64,000 nt of DNA from Guyparkeria hydrothermalis (GTDB lineage Bacteria > Pseudomonadota > Gammaproteobacteria > Halothiobacillales > Halothiobacillaceae). The stretch spans positions 428,424-492,423 of the forward strand of contig NZ_JAJSEE010000002.1 of the NCBI RefSeq assembly GCF_023555375.1. The letters are read 5' to 3'. The position numbers and the translations under genes were made by a program. A model generated the notes under the pieces. The model did not search any database. It was not told the DNA's origin and saw only the letters and a program-made list of their open reading frames with translations. Positions within the stretch are counted from its first letter, which is position 1; each line of letters starts with the position of its first letter. Below, piece by piece: positions 1-8,969 of this stretch.

Positions 1-1
1 G

Positions 2-1048
2 GTCGATCCGCGAACCCTGGGGGCCGACTGCACGGTGACCTTCCTCGGCATCAAGCGTGGCCTGAGCACCGGCCCGGCCGTGGCAGTCTGTGGCGAGCGG
101 GTACTGGCCGATCTCGGTCACGCCCCCGAGCCGGCCGACGAGATCCCGCTCGACCTGCTGGCGGGTGGCGTTCACCTTGCCCCGCGCTCGGCCGATGGGC
201 ACAAGGGGCGTTTCGGCACCGTGCTGGTCGCCGCCGGCAACCGCGGCATGCCCGGCGCCGCCCGGTTGGCCGCCGAGGCGGCCCTGCGTGCCGGGGCCGG
301 CAAGGTGATCGTCGCCACCCATCCCGATCATGCCGCCACGCTCAACATCGGCCGGCCCGAGTTGATCGTGCATGGCGTCGACAGCGCCCATGACCTGCTG
401 CGCCTGGCCTCGATGGCGACCAGTATCGTGGTCGGGCCCGGGCTGGGGCGTGACGGCTGGGCGATGACCGTCTGGCGTGCGCTGCGCGACTGCCCCTTGC
501 CGCTGGTGGTGGATGCCGATGCCCTGCGCCTGTTGGGACCGAATTCGTTGCGTGACCGGGGGGCGGTGATCACGCCGCACCCGGGCGAGGCGGCCATGCT
601 GCTCGAGTGCGATACCGCCGCCATCAACACCGACCGCCTCGGGGCAGCGCGCTCGATTGCCGAGCGACTCGGCTGCGCGGTGGTGCTGAAGGGGGCCGGC
701 AGCGTGCTGGCCGATGGCGATCGCCTTGCGGTGTGCCAACGGGGCAGTGCCGCGTTGGCGACGGCGGGCACCGGTGACGTGCTGGCCGGCCTGCTCGGTG
801 CCCTGCTGGGCATGGGACTGTCGCGGTTTGCCGCGATGGAGCTCGCGGTCTGCCTGCACGCCGAAGCGGGCGAGGTCGAGGCCGAGGCGCACGGCGAGTG
901 GGGCATGGCCGCCAGTGACCTGTTCGGCGCAATCCGCGACCGCCTCAACGGCCGCTCGGGCGAGCAGGGGCGCATCGTGTCGCCCGGGTCGGGCTGGCGC
1001 CGGGCCCGCTGCGCGAATGGCGCGCCACCGGGGCAGGGCGGACAATGA
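2..1048 (+). CDS. nnr: Bifunctional NAD(P)H-hydrate epimerase/dehydratase, 5'-truncated by the window edge
   Basis: Repairs damaged NAD(P)H: the C-terminal NnrD domain is an ADP-dependent (S)-NAD(P)HX dehydratase and the N-terminal NnrE (YjeF_N) domain an epimerase. Only the last NnrE residues (FLGIKRGLSTG) are inside the window; the reading frame is open from base 2, so the true start lies upstream. The NnrD part is complete: glycine-rich GPGLGRD, DADAL, TPHPGE, LKGAGSV and the catalytic GTGDVLAG. The 3' end overlaps tsaE by 4 nt (ATGA), as in the E. coli yjeF-yjeE pair. Family identity is clear. Confidence 0.95.
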   Translation, partial: VDPRTLGADCTVTFLGIKRGLSTGPAVAVCGERVLADLGHAPEPADEIPLDLLAGGVHLAPRSADGHKGRFGTVLVAAGNRGMPGAARLAAEAALRAGAGKVIVATHPDHAATLNIGRPELIVHGVDSAHDLLRLASMATSIVVGPGLGRDGWAMTVWRALRDCPLPLVVDADALRLLGPNSLRDRGAVITPHPGEAAMLLECDTAAINTDRLGAARSIAERLGCAVVLKGAGSVLADGDRLAVCQRGSAALATAGTGDVLAGLLGALLGMGLSRFAAMELAVCLHAEAGEVEAEAHGEWGMAASDLFGAIRDRLNGRSGEQGRIVSPGSGWRRARCANGAPPGQGGQ

Positions 1049-1539
1049 CGGCGTCCATGGCCGAGCAACGCCACCACGCGCTCGATCAAGCGGCGGTCGA
1101 GGCATTTGCCGCGCGCCTGGCCGCGGTGGCGCCCGCGGCGGGCCTGTTGTCACTGCGCGGCGAGCTGGGCGCGGGCAAGTCCACCTTCGCCCGGGCGTTC
1201 CTGCGTGCGCTGGGGGTGAGCGGCACCATTCGCAGCCCCACCTACACGCTGGTCGAGCCCTACGACGTGACCGCGCCGCCGGGGGGACCCGGCCGCGTGC
1301 TGCATCTCGATCTCTACCGGCTGGCCGACCCCGAGGAGCTCGACTACCTCGGCGTGCGCGACGAGGCGGACCAGGCGCTGTTCCTGGTCGAGTGGCTCAG
1401 CCAGGCCGTCGGCGAGCTCGAGGCGGACCTCGAGCTATCGCTGTCGGGTGAGGCGAGTCGTCCGGACCGACGTGATCTTGTCTGCCGGGCGGCGACCCCG
1501 CTGGGCGAGGCCTGGCTGGCGCGACTTGCGGCCGATTGA
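1045..1539 (+). CDS. tsaE: tRNA threonylcarbamoyladenosine biosynthesis ATPase TsaE
   Basis: A 164-residue P-loop ATPase that works with TsaB and TsaD to make t6A37 in ANN-decoding tRNAs in the cytoplasm. The Walker A motif GELGAGKST lies at residues 39-47, followed by the family sequence SPTYTLVEPY and LHLDLYRL. The ATG overlaps the nnr stop (ATGA), implying translational coupling. Length is typical of the family. Confidence 0.95.
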   Translation: MTASMAEQRHHALDQAAVEAFAARLAAVAPAAGLLSLRGELGAGKSTFARAFLRALGVSGTIRSPTYTLVEPYDVTAPPGGPGRVLHLDLYRLADPEELDYLGVRDEADQALFLVEWLSQAVGELEADLELSLSGEASRPDRRDLVCRAATPLGEAWLARLAAD

Positions 1540-1765
1540 GTCGGCGTTATCGCCGGGTGTGGTGTTTTTTCAACGCCAGCCAAAAGCACATCATCTTGTG
1601 CTTATCTCCTGGCCCGGGTGCCATATTTGGTAAGCCCGCTCCTCGTATCGGGTTAAGAAGTACGCGCTATCTTCTTGCAATTGTTGAAAAAAATCCCTTT
1701 TGGCGCACACTGTAGGAACCGTGTTGCACGACACGTTCTTGGGGCTGTGTTGCCAGAGGTGGAGC
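1540..1765 (+). promoter_or_regulatory. tsaE-amiC intergenic leader with hairpins
   Basis: 226 nt without a gene. It holds a small GC hairpin and T-run just after tsaE (around 1541-1570, a weak terminator), a perfect 7-bp hairpin AAGCACA/TGTGCTT at 1584-1603, an A-rich stretch near 1684-1692, and a stem GAAC(C)GTGT...ACACGTTC at 1716-1738. The stem lies 28 nt before the amiC start. A promoter is likely here, but no convincing -35/-10 pair could be chosen. Confidence 0.4.
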
Positions 1766-3022
1766 ATGAACAACTCATCCCAATCTGCCCGTGACGCGCT
1801 TGCCTTGCTTGCTGCCGACCGCCGCCGCTTCCTGCGCATGGCGCTTGGCACCGGCGCGGCGGCGTTCGGCCTTCCCCTGGCCGGTCCGGCGCTGGCCGGC
1901 CGGGCCGCCGAGGTTTCCCGCGTCGAGGCGGGCCGCCACGAGGGCTTTACCCGCTACGTCTTCGCCATTTCCAACCCGGTCGACTTCGATACGTTGCTGC
2001 TGGACAACCCGGCACGCGCGGTCATCGACATCCATTCGACCCGGCTGAAGGATGTCTCCCTGCCGTCGACGCCGGACTCGCCGGTGGTCAAGGGGCTGCG
2101 CGTGGGCGTACGCAACGGCCACGACCTGCGCCTCGTGTTCGATCTCAAGAAACGGGCCCGCCCGCAGATCATCATCCTGCCGCCCACGGGTGGCGGGTCG
2201 CACCGACTGGTGGTCGACCTGCCTCACGGCGGCGGCGCGGATACCGTGATCGCCGAGCGCCCGGACGTCCCCCGCCAGGAGTCCACGTTGCAGTCCGGGT
2301 CGGGCGCGTTCCGCGACCTGGTCGTGGCGATCGATCCCGGCCACGGCGGCAAGGACCCCGGCGCCATCGGCCGCCGTGGCACGCGGGAAAAGGACATCGT
2401 GCTCAACATCGGCCTGCAGCTGCGCGACCTGATCGCGGCCACGCCGGGCCTGACCCCGGTGATGACCCGTGACGACGACCGTTTCATCCCGCTGCGCCAA
2501 CGCACCGAGATCGCCCGTCGGCACGAGGCGGACCTGTTTATTTCCGTGCACGCCGATGCCTTCCGTCTCGCCTCGGCGAAGGGGGCCTCGGTCTACTGCC
2601 TGAGCCAGAACGGGGCCAGTTCCGAGGCCGCCCGTTGGCTGGCGGCCAAGGAGAACAGCGCGGACTTCGTCGGCGGGGCGTCGCTGTCCGGTCACGACGA
2701 GGACGTCGCCTCGGTACTGCTCGACCTGGCCCAGACCAAGACGCTGGAATCGAGTCTCGACTTCGCCGACCGGGTGCTCCAGCGCATCGGCAACATCGCC
2801 AAGCTGCACAAGCACGACGTGCAGCAGGCCGGGTTTGCCGTGCTCAAGTCGCCGGATATCCCCTCGATCCTGGTCGAGAGCGCCTTCATCAGCAATCCGC
2901 AGGAAGAGCAGCGTCTGCGCTCGTCGAGCTACCAGCGCCAGATCGCCCAGTCGATCCTCGAGGGCGTGAACAGCTACTACACGGCGCACGCCCCGCAAGG
3001 CACCCGCTACGCGATGCTCTGA
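1766..3022 (+). CDS. amiC: N-acetylmuramoyl-L-alanine amidase, Tat-exported (AmiC type)
   Basis: Periplasmic amidase that cuts the amide bond between MurNAc and the stem peptide to split daughter cells. At 418 residues it has a twin-arginine signal (DRRRFLRMAL then a hydrophobic stretch ending in GPALAG), an AMIN domain (about 45-150) and an Amidase_3 domain (about 185-405) with zinc-site motifs DPGHGGKDPGA, SVHADA and ESAFISNP. I chose ATG 1766 because GAGGTGGAG precedes it at the right distance; an in-frame ATG at 1700 would bury the Tat signal. It sits in the E. coli amiB position but carries a Tat signal like AmiA/AmiC. A likely activator, NlpD, is encoded at 30657-31424. Confidence 0.9.
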   Translation: MNNSSQSARDALALLAADRRRFLRMALGTGAAAFGLPLAGPALAGRAAEVSRVEAGRHEGFTRYVFAISNPVDFDTLLLDNPARAVIDIHSTRLKDVSLPSTPDSPVVKGLRVGVRNGHDLRLVFDLKKRARPQIIILPPTGGGSHRLVVDLPHGGGADTVIAERPDVPRQESTLQSGSGAFRDLVVAIDPGHGGKDPGAIGRRGTREKDIVLNIGLQLRDLIAATPGLTPVMTRDDDRFIPLRQRTEIARRHEADLFISVHADAFRLASAKGASVYCLSQNGASSEAARWLAAKENSADFVGGASLSGHDEDVASVLLDLAQTKTLESSLDFADRVLQRIGNIAKLHKHDVQQAGFAVLKSPDIPSILVESAFISNPQEEQRLRSSSYQRQIAQSILEGVNSYYTAHAPQGTRYAML

Positions 3023-3092
3023 GGCCGAGTCGGTGTTCTCCTTGTCTTGAGCTGAGACACGGGGTGACAATGGCGGCTTTGCCCGGAGCCCC

Positions 3093-4919
3093 ATGGCCGA
3101 GATCCGCCAACTGCCACAGTCCCTGGTCAACCAGATCGCCGCCGGCGAGGTGGTCGAGCGGCCGGCCAGCGTGATCAAGGAACTGGTGGAAAACGCCCTC
3201 GATGCCGGTGCCGACCGGATCGAGGTGCAGGTCGTCGCCGGCGGGGTCAAGCAGCTGTCCGTGCGCGACAACGGCCACGGCATGCCGCCCGAGCAGCTTC
3301 CCCTGGCGATCTCGCCCCACGCGACCAGCAAGATCCGCGATCTCGATGATCTCGAGGCGGTCGCCAGCTTCGGCTTCCGCGGCGAGGCGTTGGCCAGCAT
3401 CCAGTCCATTTCCCGCCTGCGGCTGGTCTCGCGCACTGCCGATCACGAGCACGGCTGGGAGCTGGCCCCCGGCGTGTTCGACGAGCCCCGCCCCACGCCG
3501 GCGAAACCCGGCACGCTGGTCGACGTGCGCGATCTTTTCTTCAACGTGCCCGCGCGCCGCAAGTTTCTGCGCACCGAGCGCACCGAGTTCGGCCACGTCG
3601 ACCAGCTGCTGCGTAAGCTCGCGCTCGCCAACCCCGAGGTCGCGTTTCGCCTGAGTCACAACGACCGGGTGGTGTTCGATCTGCCGGCGGTCGACCTCGA
3701 TTCGATCGAGCAGCGCATTGCCGCGGTGCTCGGGCGCGGCTTTCTCGACGAGGCGCGCGAGATCGATGCCGCCGCCTCGGGGTTTGCGCTGCAGGGGCTG
3801 GTCGCCAGTCCCCAGTACGCCCGCGCGTCGACCGATCAGCAGCTGTTCTTCGTCAACGGCCGGGTGGTCCGGGATCGACTGGTCGCCCACGCGATCCGCC
3901 GCGCCTACAGCGACGTATTGCACCACGCGCGACACCCGGCCTACGTGCTCTCGCTGCGCCTCGACCCGGCGACGGTGGACGTCAACGTACATCCGACCAA
4001 GGCGGAGGTGCGCTTTCGCGATGCCCGCGGGGTGCACGACTTCCTGTTCCAGTCCGTGCATCGGGCGCTGGCGACCCCCGGCGGCGCCGTCTCCCCGGGC
4101 GCGGGCGAAGCGATGGCGTCCGCCATGCCCATCGCCGGCGGCGCGCCGGGTCCCAGTGCCGCGCCGTCGTTTGCGACTGGTGGGGCGCCCGGCCGATCGT
4201 CTAGCGGATCACTTGGCGGGCGCTCGGCACAGGGTTACTTCTCCCTACTCGAACAGGGCCGGGCTGGTGAGGGCGCGGGCGACCGGGTCGCCGAACCGTT
4301 GCCGGCGGATGCCGAAATCCCCCCGTTGGGGTATGCCATCGCCCACCTGGGCGAGATCTACATCCTGGCGCGCAACCGCGACGGGCTGATCATCGTGGAC
4401 GCCCATGCCGCCGCCGAGCGGGTCACCTACGAACGTCTCAAGCAGGGTTGGCGCGAGCGGGCGCTGTCGGTCGCCCCGTTGCTCTTGCCGGTGGATATCG
4501 CGGTTTCACCCGCCGAGGCGGAGGCCTTCGAGACCTGGCAGGAGGCCTTTGCCGCCGCCGGGGTGGTGCTCGATCGGATCGGGCCCGAGCGGGTCCGGGT
4601 GCGTGAGGTGCCGGTGATGCTGCGCGAGGCGGACATCGAAACGTTGGTGCGCGAGATGCTCGCCGAGATGCGCCGCGTGCCGCTGGCCGGTGACGACGTG
4701 CCGCGCGCGCTGGTGGGCGACCGCATCGACGAGATCCTTTCCACCATGGCCTGTCACGGCTCGGTGCGGGCCAATCGCCGTCTGACGGTCCCCGAGATGA
4801 ATACCCTGCTGCGCGACATGGAGCGCACCGAGCGCAGTGACCAGTGCAACCACGGTCGGCCGACCTGGCGTCGACTGACGATCGAGGAGCTCGATCGCTG
4901 GTTCATGCGGGGGCAGTGA
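3093..4919 (+). CDS. mutL: DNA mismatch repair protein MutL, with endonuclease-type motif
   Basis: Links MutS mismatch recognition to strand incision. The GHKL ATPase motifs are at the N-terminus (ENALDAGA, DNGHGM, ATSKI, GFRGEAL), followed by a variable Ala/Gly/Ser-rich linker (about 325-395) and the C-terminal dimerisation domain. Residues 436-447 read DAHAAAERVTYE, which fits the metal-dependent endonuclease motif DQHA(X)2E(X)4E except for Q to A. ACHGSVRAN and QCNHGRPT near the C-terminus also belong to the nicking-type site. This suggests MutH-independent repair, as in Pseudomonas. The gene is 608 residues long and its stop overlaps miaA. Confidence 0.95.
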   Translation: MAEIRQLPQSLVNQIAAGEVVERPASVIKELVENALDAGADRIEVQVVAGGVKQLSVRDNGHGMPPEQLPLAISPHATSKIRDLDDLEAVASFGFRGEALASIQSISRLRLVSRTADHEHGWELAPGVFDEPRPTPAKPGTLVDVRDLFFNVPARRKFLRTERTEFGHVDQLLRKLALANPEVAFRLSHNDRVVFDLPAVDLDSIEQRIAAVLGRGFLDEAREIDAAASGFALQGLVASPQYARASTDQQLFFVNGRVVRDRLVAHAIRRAYSDVLHHARHPAYVLSLRLDPATVDVNVHPTKAEVRFRDARGVHDFLFQSVHRALATPGGAVSPGAGEAMASAMPIAGGAPGPSAAPSFATGGAPGRSSSGSLGGRSAQGYFSLLEQGRAGEGAGDRVAEPLPADAEIPPLGYAIAHLGEIYILARNRDGLIIVDAHAAAERVTYERLKQGWRERALSVAPLLLPVDIAVSPAEAEAFETWQEAFAAAGVVLDRIGPERVRVREVPVMLREADIETLVREMLAEMRRVPLAGDDVPRALVGDRIDEILSTMACHGSVRANRRLTVPEMNTLLRDMERTERSDQCNHGRPTWRRLTIEELDRWFMRGQ

Positions 4920-5869
4920 CGGTGGACGCGAACGTGCTGCCGATCGTGGCCATCGCCGGGCCGACCGCCTCGGGCAAGACCGCGCTGGCCATGCGTCTGG
5001 CCGACCGGCTTCCCGTGTCGATCATCTCGGTCGACTCGGTGATGATCTATCGCGACATGGACATCGGCACCGCCAAGCCGGAGGCCGGGCTGCTGGCGCG
5101 CTACCCGCATGCGCTGGTGGATATCCGCGACCCGGCCGAGACCTACAGCGTCGAGCAGTTCTGCCGCGATGCCTTGGCCGCGATTGCCACGGCCCGGGAT
5201 GCCGGGCGCGTGCCCCTGCTGGTCGGCGGAACGATGATGTATTTCCAGGCGCTGCTGCAGGGGATTTCCCGCCTGCCGCCGACCGATGTGGCCATTCGCG
5301 AGGCGGTGGCCGAGGAGGCGGCGGCAAGCGGTTGGCCGGCCATGCATCGCCAGCTCGCCGAAGTCGATCCGGTGGCCGCCGCGCGCATCCACGCGACCGA
5401 CCCGCAGCGCATCGGCCGGGCGCTGGAGGTCTTTCGTGCCACCGGCAAGAGCCTGAGCGACTGGCAGCAGGAACACCCGCCGGTCTCGCCGTTGGCCGAC
5501 GAGCGGCTGCTGGCGGTGGCGCTGTGGCCGCCGAGCACCGCGCACACCCGCCGGGCGGTGGCCGAGCGCTTCGATGCCATGCTCGAGGCCGGTTTTCTCG
5601 CCGAGGTCGAGGCCCTGTATGCCCGGGGTGACCTGCACCCCGGGATGCCCTCGATGCGCGCGGTCGGCTATCGGCAGGCCTGGGCACACCTGGCCGGCGA
5701 ATGGGGCTTCGACCCGATGCGCGAGCGGGCGATCACGGCCACCCGCCAGTTGGCCAAGCGCCAGCGCACCTGGTTGCGTTCGGCCCCGCACTGGGAGGCG
5801 GTGGACGCCCAGGCGGTCGATCGGGTCGAATCACGCATAATGAACTTTATCGCCGGGAAGGCATCTTGA
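4916..5869 (+). CDS. miaA: tRNA dimethylallyltransferase MiaA
   Basis: Transfers a dimethylallyl group to A37 of tRNAs reading U-starting codons. The P-loop GPTASGKT is near the N-terminus, followed by the family motifs SVDSVMIYRDMDIGTAKP and LVGGTMMYFQALLQG. I start it at GTG 4916, whose GTGA overlap with the mutL stop is typical of coupled genes and gives 317 residues; GTG 4922 is an alternative. The mutL-miaA-hfq order matches E. coli. Confidence 0.93.
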   Translation: MTVDANVLPIVAIAGPTASGKTALAMRLADRLPVSIISVDSVMIYRDMDIGTAKPEAGLLARYPHALVDIRDPAETYSVEQFCRDALAAIATARDAGRVPLLVGGTMMYFQALLQGISRLPPTDVAIREAVAEEAAASGWPAMHRQLAEVDPVAAARIHATDPQRIGRALEVFRATGKSLSDWQQEHPPVSPLADERLLAVALWPPSTAHTRRAVAERFDAMLEAGFLAEVEALYARGDLHPGMPSMRAVGYRQAWAHLAGEWGFDPMRERAITATRQLAKRQRTWLRSAPHWEAVDAQAVDRVESRIMNFIAGKAS

Positions 5870-5949
5870 AGGGGGCGCGAGACGTGGCGGCGCGCCCCAG
5901 GACCGGCCGGTCTGTCACCGGTGGATAATTCCCCCTACACTTCTCATTG

Positions 5950-5977
5950 ATTGAATTGCCGACAGGCGTCCCCATCG
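5950..5977 (+). promoter_or_regulatory. Candidate sigma-32 promoter for hfq
   Basis: ATTGAAT at 5950-5956, a 13-nt spacer, then CCCCATCG at 5970-5977. This compares with the heat-shock consensus CTTGAAA-N13-17-CCCCATNT. The hfq ATG is about 100 nt downstream. E. coli also transcribes its miaA-hfq region partly from sigma-32 promoters, which supports the assignment. The -35 is imperfect; the -10 core CCCCAT is exact. Confidence 0.55.
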
Positions 5978-6084
5978 TTCCGGCCATTGCCCGCTCGTCG
6001 CGGCGGTCGTGTCAACGGGGTCCACAGGCCGCCGAGAACGGCCGACCGGCCTGAGAGGCCGGATAACCAACAAGAGGAATCACC

Positions 6085-6342
6085 ATGGCCAAAAGCCAGT
6101 CACTGCAAGAACCGTTTCTCAATACCCTGCGCCGAGAGCACATTCCGGTATCCATCTACCTGCGCAACGGCATCAAGTTGCAGGGCCAGATCGATTCGTT
6201 CGACAACTTCGTCGTGCTGCTGAAGAACAACGTCTCCCAGCTGGTCTACAAGCACGCGATCAGCACCATCGTGCCGACCCGGCCGGTGACCATCGATGCC
6301 GAGCCCAAGGGCGAGGGGCGTGACGGCGGGGGCGACGAATAA
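6085..6342 (+). CDS. hfq: RNA chaperone Hfq
   Basis: Sm-like hexameric protein that pairs small RNAs with mRNAs. At 85 residues it has the N-terminal helix ([13 protein letters not shown]), Sm1 ([20 protein letters not shown]) and Sm2 with the signature VYKHAISTI (Y55, K56, H57). The C-terminal tail is short and charged. AGAGGAAT precedes the ATG. A 5-nt gap to hflX indicates co-transcription. A 215-nt intergenic region lies upstream with a sigma-32-like promoter and GC-rich hairpins near the gene. Confidence 0.97.
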   Translation: MAKSQSLQEPFLNTLRREHIPVSIYLRNGIKLQGQIDSFDNFVVLLKNNVSQLVYKHAISTIVPTRPVTIDAEPKGEGRDGGGDE

Positions 6343-6347
6343 CCCCG

Positions 6348-7700
6348 ATGGAGTTCTTCGAGCGCCACCAGGGCGGTGAACGGGCCGTGTTGCTGCACGT
6401 CGAGCAGCGCGCGGTGGATTCCAACGAGGACCTGACCGAGTTCCGCGAGCTGGTCAGTTCGGCCGGCGCCGAGATCCTCGCCGAGAGCACGGTCAACCGT
6501 CAGACCCCGGACCCGCGCCTGTTCATCGGCAAGGGCAAGGCCGAAGAGCTGGCCGAGCTGGTCGCCGCGCACGAGGCCGAACTGGTGATCGTCAACGCCC
6601 AGCTCTCGCCCTCCCAGGAGCGCAACCTCGAGAGGCTGGTCAAGTGCCGCGTCCTGGATCGGACGGGGTTGATCCTGGACATCTTCGCCCAGCGCGCCCG
6701 CTCGCACGAGGGCAAGCTGCAGGTCGAGCTGGCCCAGTTGAACCACCTGGCCACGCGCCTGGTGCGGGGCTGGACCCACCTCGAGCGCCAGCGCGGCGGG
6801 TCGATCGGTCTGCGCGGGCCGGGTGAAACCCAGCTCGAGATGGACCGTCGCCTGCTCGGCGGACGCATCAAGCAGCTCAAGGAGCGTATCGCGCGGGTGC
6901 GTCGCCAGCGGGCCGAGGGGCGCAAGGGGCGTCAGCAGTCGGACGTGCCCACCGTGGCCCTGGTCGGCTACACCAACGCCGGCAAGTCCACCCTGTTCAA
7001 CGCCCTGACCGTGGCCGAGTCCTTCGCCGCCGACCAGTTGTTTGCCACGCTCGACACCACGCTGCGCCGGGTGGAGATGAACCCGCAACTGACGGTGGTG
7101 TTCGCCGACACGGTCGGCTTCATCCGTCACCTGCCGCACGAGCTGGTCTCCGCGTTTCGTTCCACCCTCGAGGAGACGCTGGAGGCCGACCTGCTCCTGC
7201 ACGTGGTCGATGCCGCCTCGCCGGAGCGCGATCGGCAGATCGAGGACGTCGAGGTCGTGCTCGAGGAGATCGGCGCGGGCAAGATGCCGCGCCTGACCGT
7301 CATGAACAAGATCGATCAGCTCGAAGACGGTGCCGTGCGGGTCGATCGCGATGCCGCCGGCCTGCCCAGCCGCGTCTGGGTGTCGGCCAAGGAATCGCTC
7401 GGGCTCGACGAGCTGCGCGAGGCCCTGGCCGAGCGACTCGAGCCGAGCAGCGTCACGCGACGGCTGTTCATCCCCATGGCCGACGGCCGCCTCTACGCCC
7501 AGCTGCAGGGGGAGGGCGCCGTGCTCGAGGAATCGGTCGACGAGGATGGCTGGCACCTGGAGATCAATCTGCCGGTGGCCCGCTGGGGGCAGTTGCTCAA
7601 AAAGGAACCGGCACTGGCCGACATGGTGCTCGATGCCCCCGAGCCGGCGCCGCCCGAGCCCTTCGAGGTGGTCCTGGCCGACCGCGAGCCCGGACACTGA
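6348..7700 (+). CDS. hflX: Ribosome-associated GTPase HflX
   Basis: GTPase that binds and splits stalled ribosomes under stress. At 450 residues it has the N-terminal HflX domain with the glycine-rich linker (TRLVRGWTHLERQRGG, IGLRGPGETQLE) and a GTPase domain with G1 GYTNAGKST, G3 DTVGF and G4 NKID. It lies 5 nt after hfq, as in E. coli. Confidence 0.95.
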   Translation: MEFFERHQGGERAVLLHVEQRAVDSNEDLTEFRELVSSAGAEILAESTVNRQTPDPRLFIGKGKAEELAELVAAHEAELVIVNAQLSPSQERNLERLVKCRVLDRTGLILDIFAQRARSHEGKLQVELAQLNHLATRLVRGWTHLERQRGGSIGLRGPGETQLEMDRRLLGGRIKQLKERIARVRRQRAEGRKGRQQSDVPTVALVGYTNAGKSTLFNALTVAESFAADQLFATLDTTLRRVEMNPQLTVVFADTVGFIRHLPHELVSAFRSTLEETLEADLLLHVVDAASPERDRQIEDVEVVLEEIGAGKMPRLTVMNKIDQLEDGAVRVDRDAAGLPSRVWVSAKESLGLDELREALAERLEPSSVTRRLFIPMADGRLYAQLQGEGAVLEESVDEDGWHLEINLPVARWGQLLKKEPALADMVLDAPEPAPPEPFEVVLADREPGH

Positions 7701-7835
7701 CGGCGGTTGCCACGTCCGGCCACGGCCACTACACTTTGGCGCTGCTTTCCGCCCGTCGGGCGGGGTGGATGTCACGAAACCTCACGCATACCCACTGCCC
7801 GCCGGATTCGCCGGCGGCAATCACTGGAGAAGCCC
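7701..7835 (+). promoter_or_regulatory. hflX-hflK intergenic leader with two hairpins
   Basis: 135 nt. It contains TACACT at 7731-7736 (possible -10), the hairpin CCGCCC/GGGCGG around 7750-7765 and a second stem CCGCCGG/CCGGCGG at about 7799-7819, just before GGAGA at 7826 and the hflK ATG. This suggests a separate promoter or processing site for hflKC. No further support is visible. Confidence 0.3.
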
Positions 7836-8969
7836 ATGGCCTGGAACGAGCCGGGTGGCGGTAAAGATCCCTGGTCGAATCCCCGCGGCCGGGGCGGTAA
7901 GCCGCCCAACATCGACGATGCCCTCGGACGCCTGAAGGACCGCTTCGGCGGCGGTGGCGGCATGGGCAATGCCGGTGGGTCCAAGGGGATCCTGGCGATC
8001 ATCGGCATCGTGCTGATCGGTTGGCTGATCTCCGGTATCTACATCGTCGACGAAGGCCAGCGCGGCGTCGTGCTGACCTTCGGCAAGTACACCAGCACCG
8101 CCGGTCCGGGGCCGCACTGGCATCCGCCGTACCCGATCTCGGACGTGATCACCGTCAACGTCGACGAATACCGCGACCGCGAGCTCAGCATGACGGTGCT
8201 GACGAACGACGAGAACATCGTCGACGTCGATCTCTCCAGCCAGTTCACCGTGCGTGATCCGGTCGAGTTCCTGTTCAACGTCCGCGATCCCAACGGCACG
8301 CTGCAGGACGTCATGCAGAGCGCGATCCGCGAGGTCATCGGCTCGAGCCGCATGGACTACGTGCTGACCGACGGCCGGGTCGAGATCGTCGACGCGGTGC
8401 GCACCCGCATGCAGGAGTTGCTCGAGTCCTACCAGACCGGCCTGAACGTCCGCTCGGTCAACCTGCAGGACGTCCAGCCGCCCGAGCCGGTCCAGCCGGC
8501 CTTCGAGGACGCCATTCGCGCCCGCGAAGACGAGCAGCGTTACATCAACGAGGCGCTGGCCTACGCCAACCAGGTGGTGCCGCGCGCCCGTGGTGACGCC
8601 GCCCAGATCCTCGAGCAGGCAAAGGGCTACCAGTCCCGCGTCATCAACCAGGCCCAGGGTGAGGCCGCGCGATTCGATGCGCTGCTGGCGTCCTACCGGA
8701 TCGCCCCGTCGATCATCCGCGAGCGGATCTACATCGACACGCTCGGCGAGATCTACGCCAAGGGCAACAAGATCGTGGTCGACCCGGACAACGCCAACAA
8801 CATCCTGAACCTGCCGTCCGGTACCAAGGGCAACGTCATGCAGGATTCCGACCTGCGCGGTGGCGCGCCGCTGGCGGTGCCGTCGCTCTCGACTAGCACC
8901 TCGTTCGAAGGTAATTCGGGCAGTTCCAACAACAACCGTTCCGGTCTGCGTACCAGGGGGTCCGAATGA
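7836..8969 (+). CDS. hflK: Membrane protease modulator HflK
   Basis: SPFH/band-7 protein that forms, with HflC, the periplasm-facing cage that regulates FtsH. At 377 residues it has a glycine-rich cytoplasmic N-terminus (NEPGGGKDPW), one transmembrane segment (ILAIIGIVLIGWLISGIYIV), a band-7 domain and a Ser/Asn-rich C-terminus. I chose ATG 7836 because GGAGA precedes it and MAWNEPG matches the start of the family. The 3' end overlaps hflC by 4 nt. Confidence 0.94.
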   Translation: MAWNEPGGGKDPWSNPRGRGGKPPNIDDALGRLKDRFGGGGGMGNAGGSKGILAIIGIVLIGWLISGIYIVDEGQRGVVLTFGKYTSTAGPGPHWHPPYPISDVITVNVDEYRDRELSMTVLTNDENIVDVDLSSQFTVRDPVEFLFNVRDPNGTLQDVMQSAIREVIGSSRMDYVLTDGRVEIVDAVRTRMQELLESYQTGLNVRSVNLQDVQPPEPVQPAFEDAIRAREDEQRYINEALAYANQVVPRARGDAAQILEQAKGYQSRVINQAQGEAARFDALLASYRIAPSIIRERIYIDTLGEIYAKGNKIVVDPDNANNILNLPSGTKGNVMQDSDLRGGAPLAVPSLSTSTSFEGNSGSSNNNRSGLRTRGSE

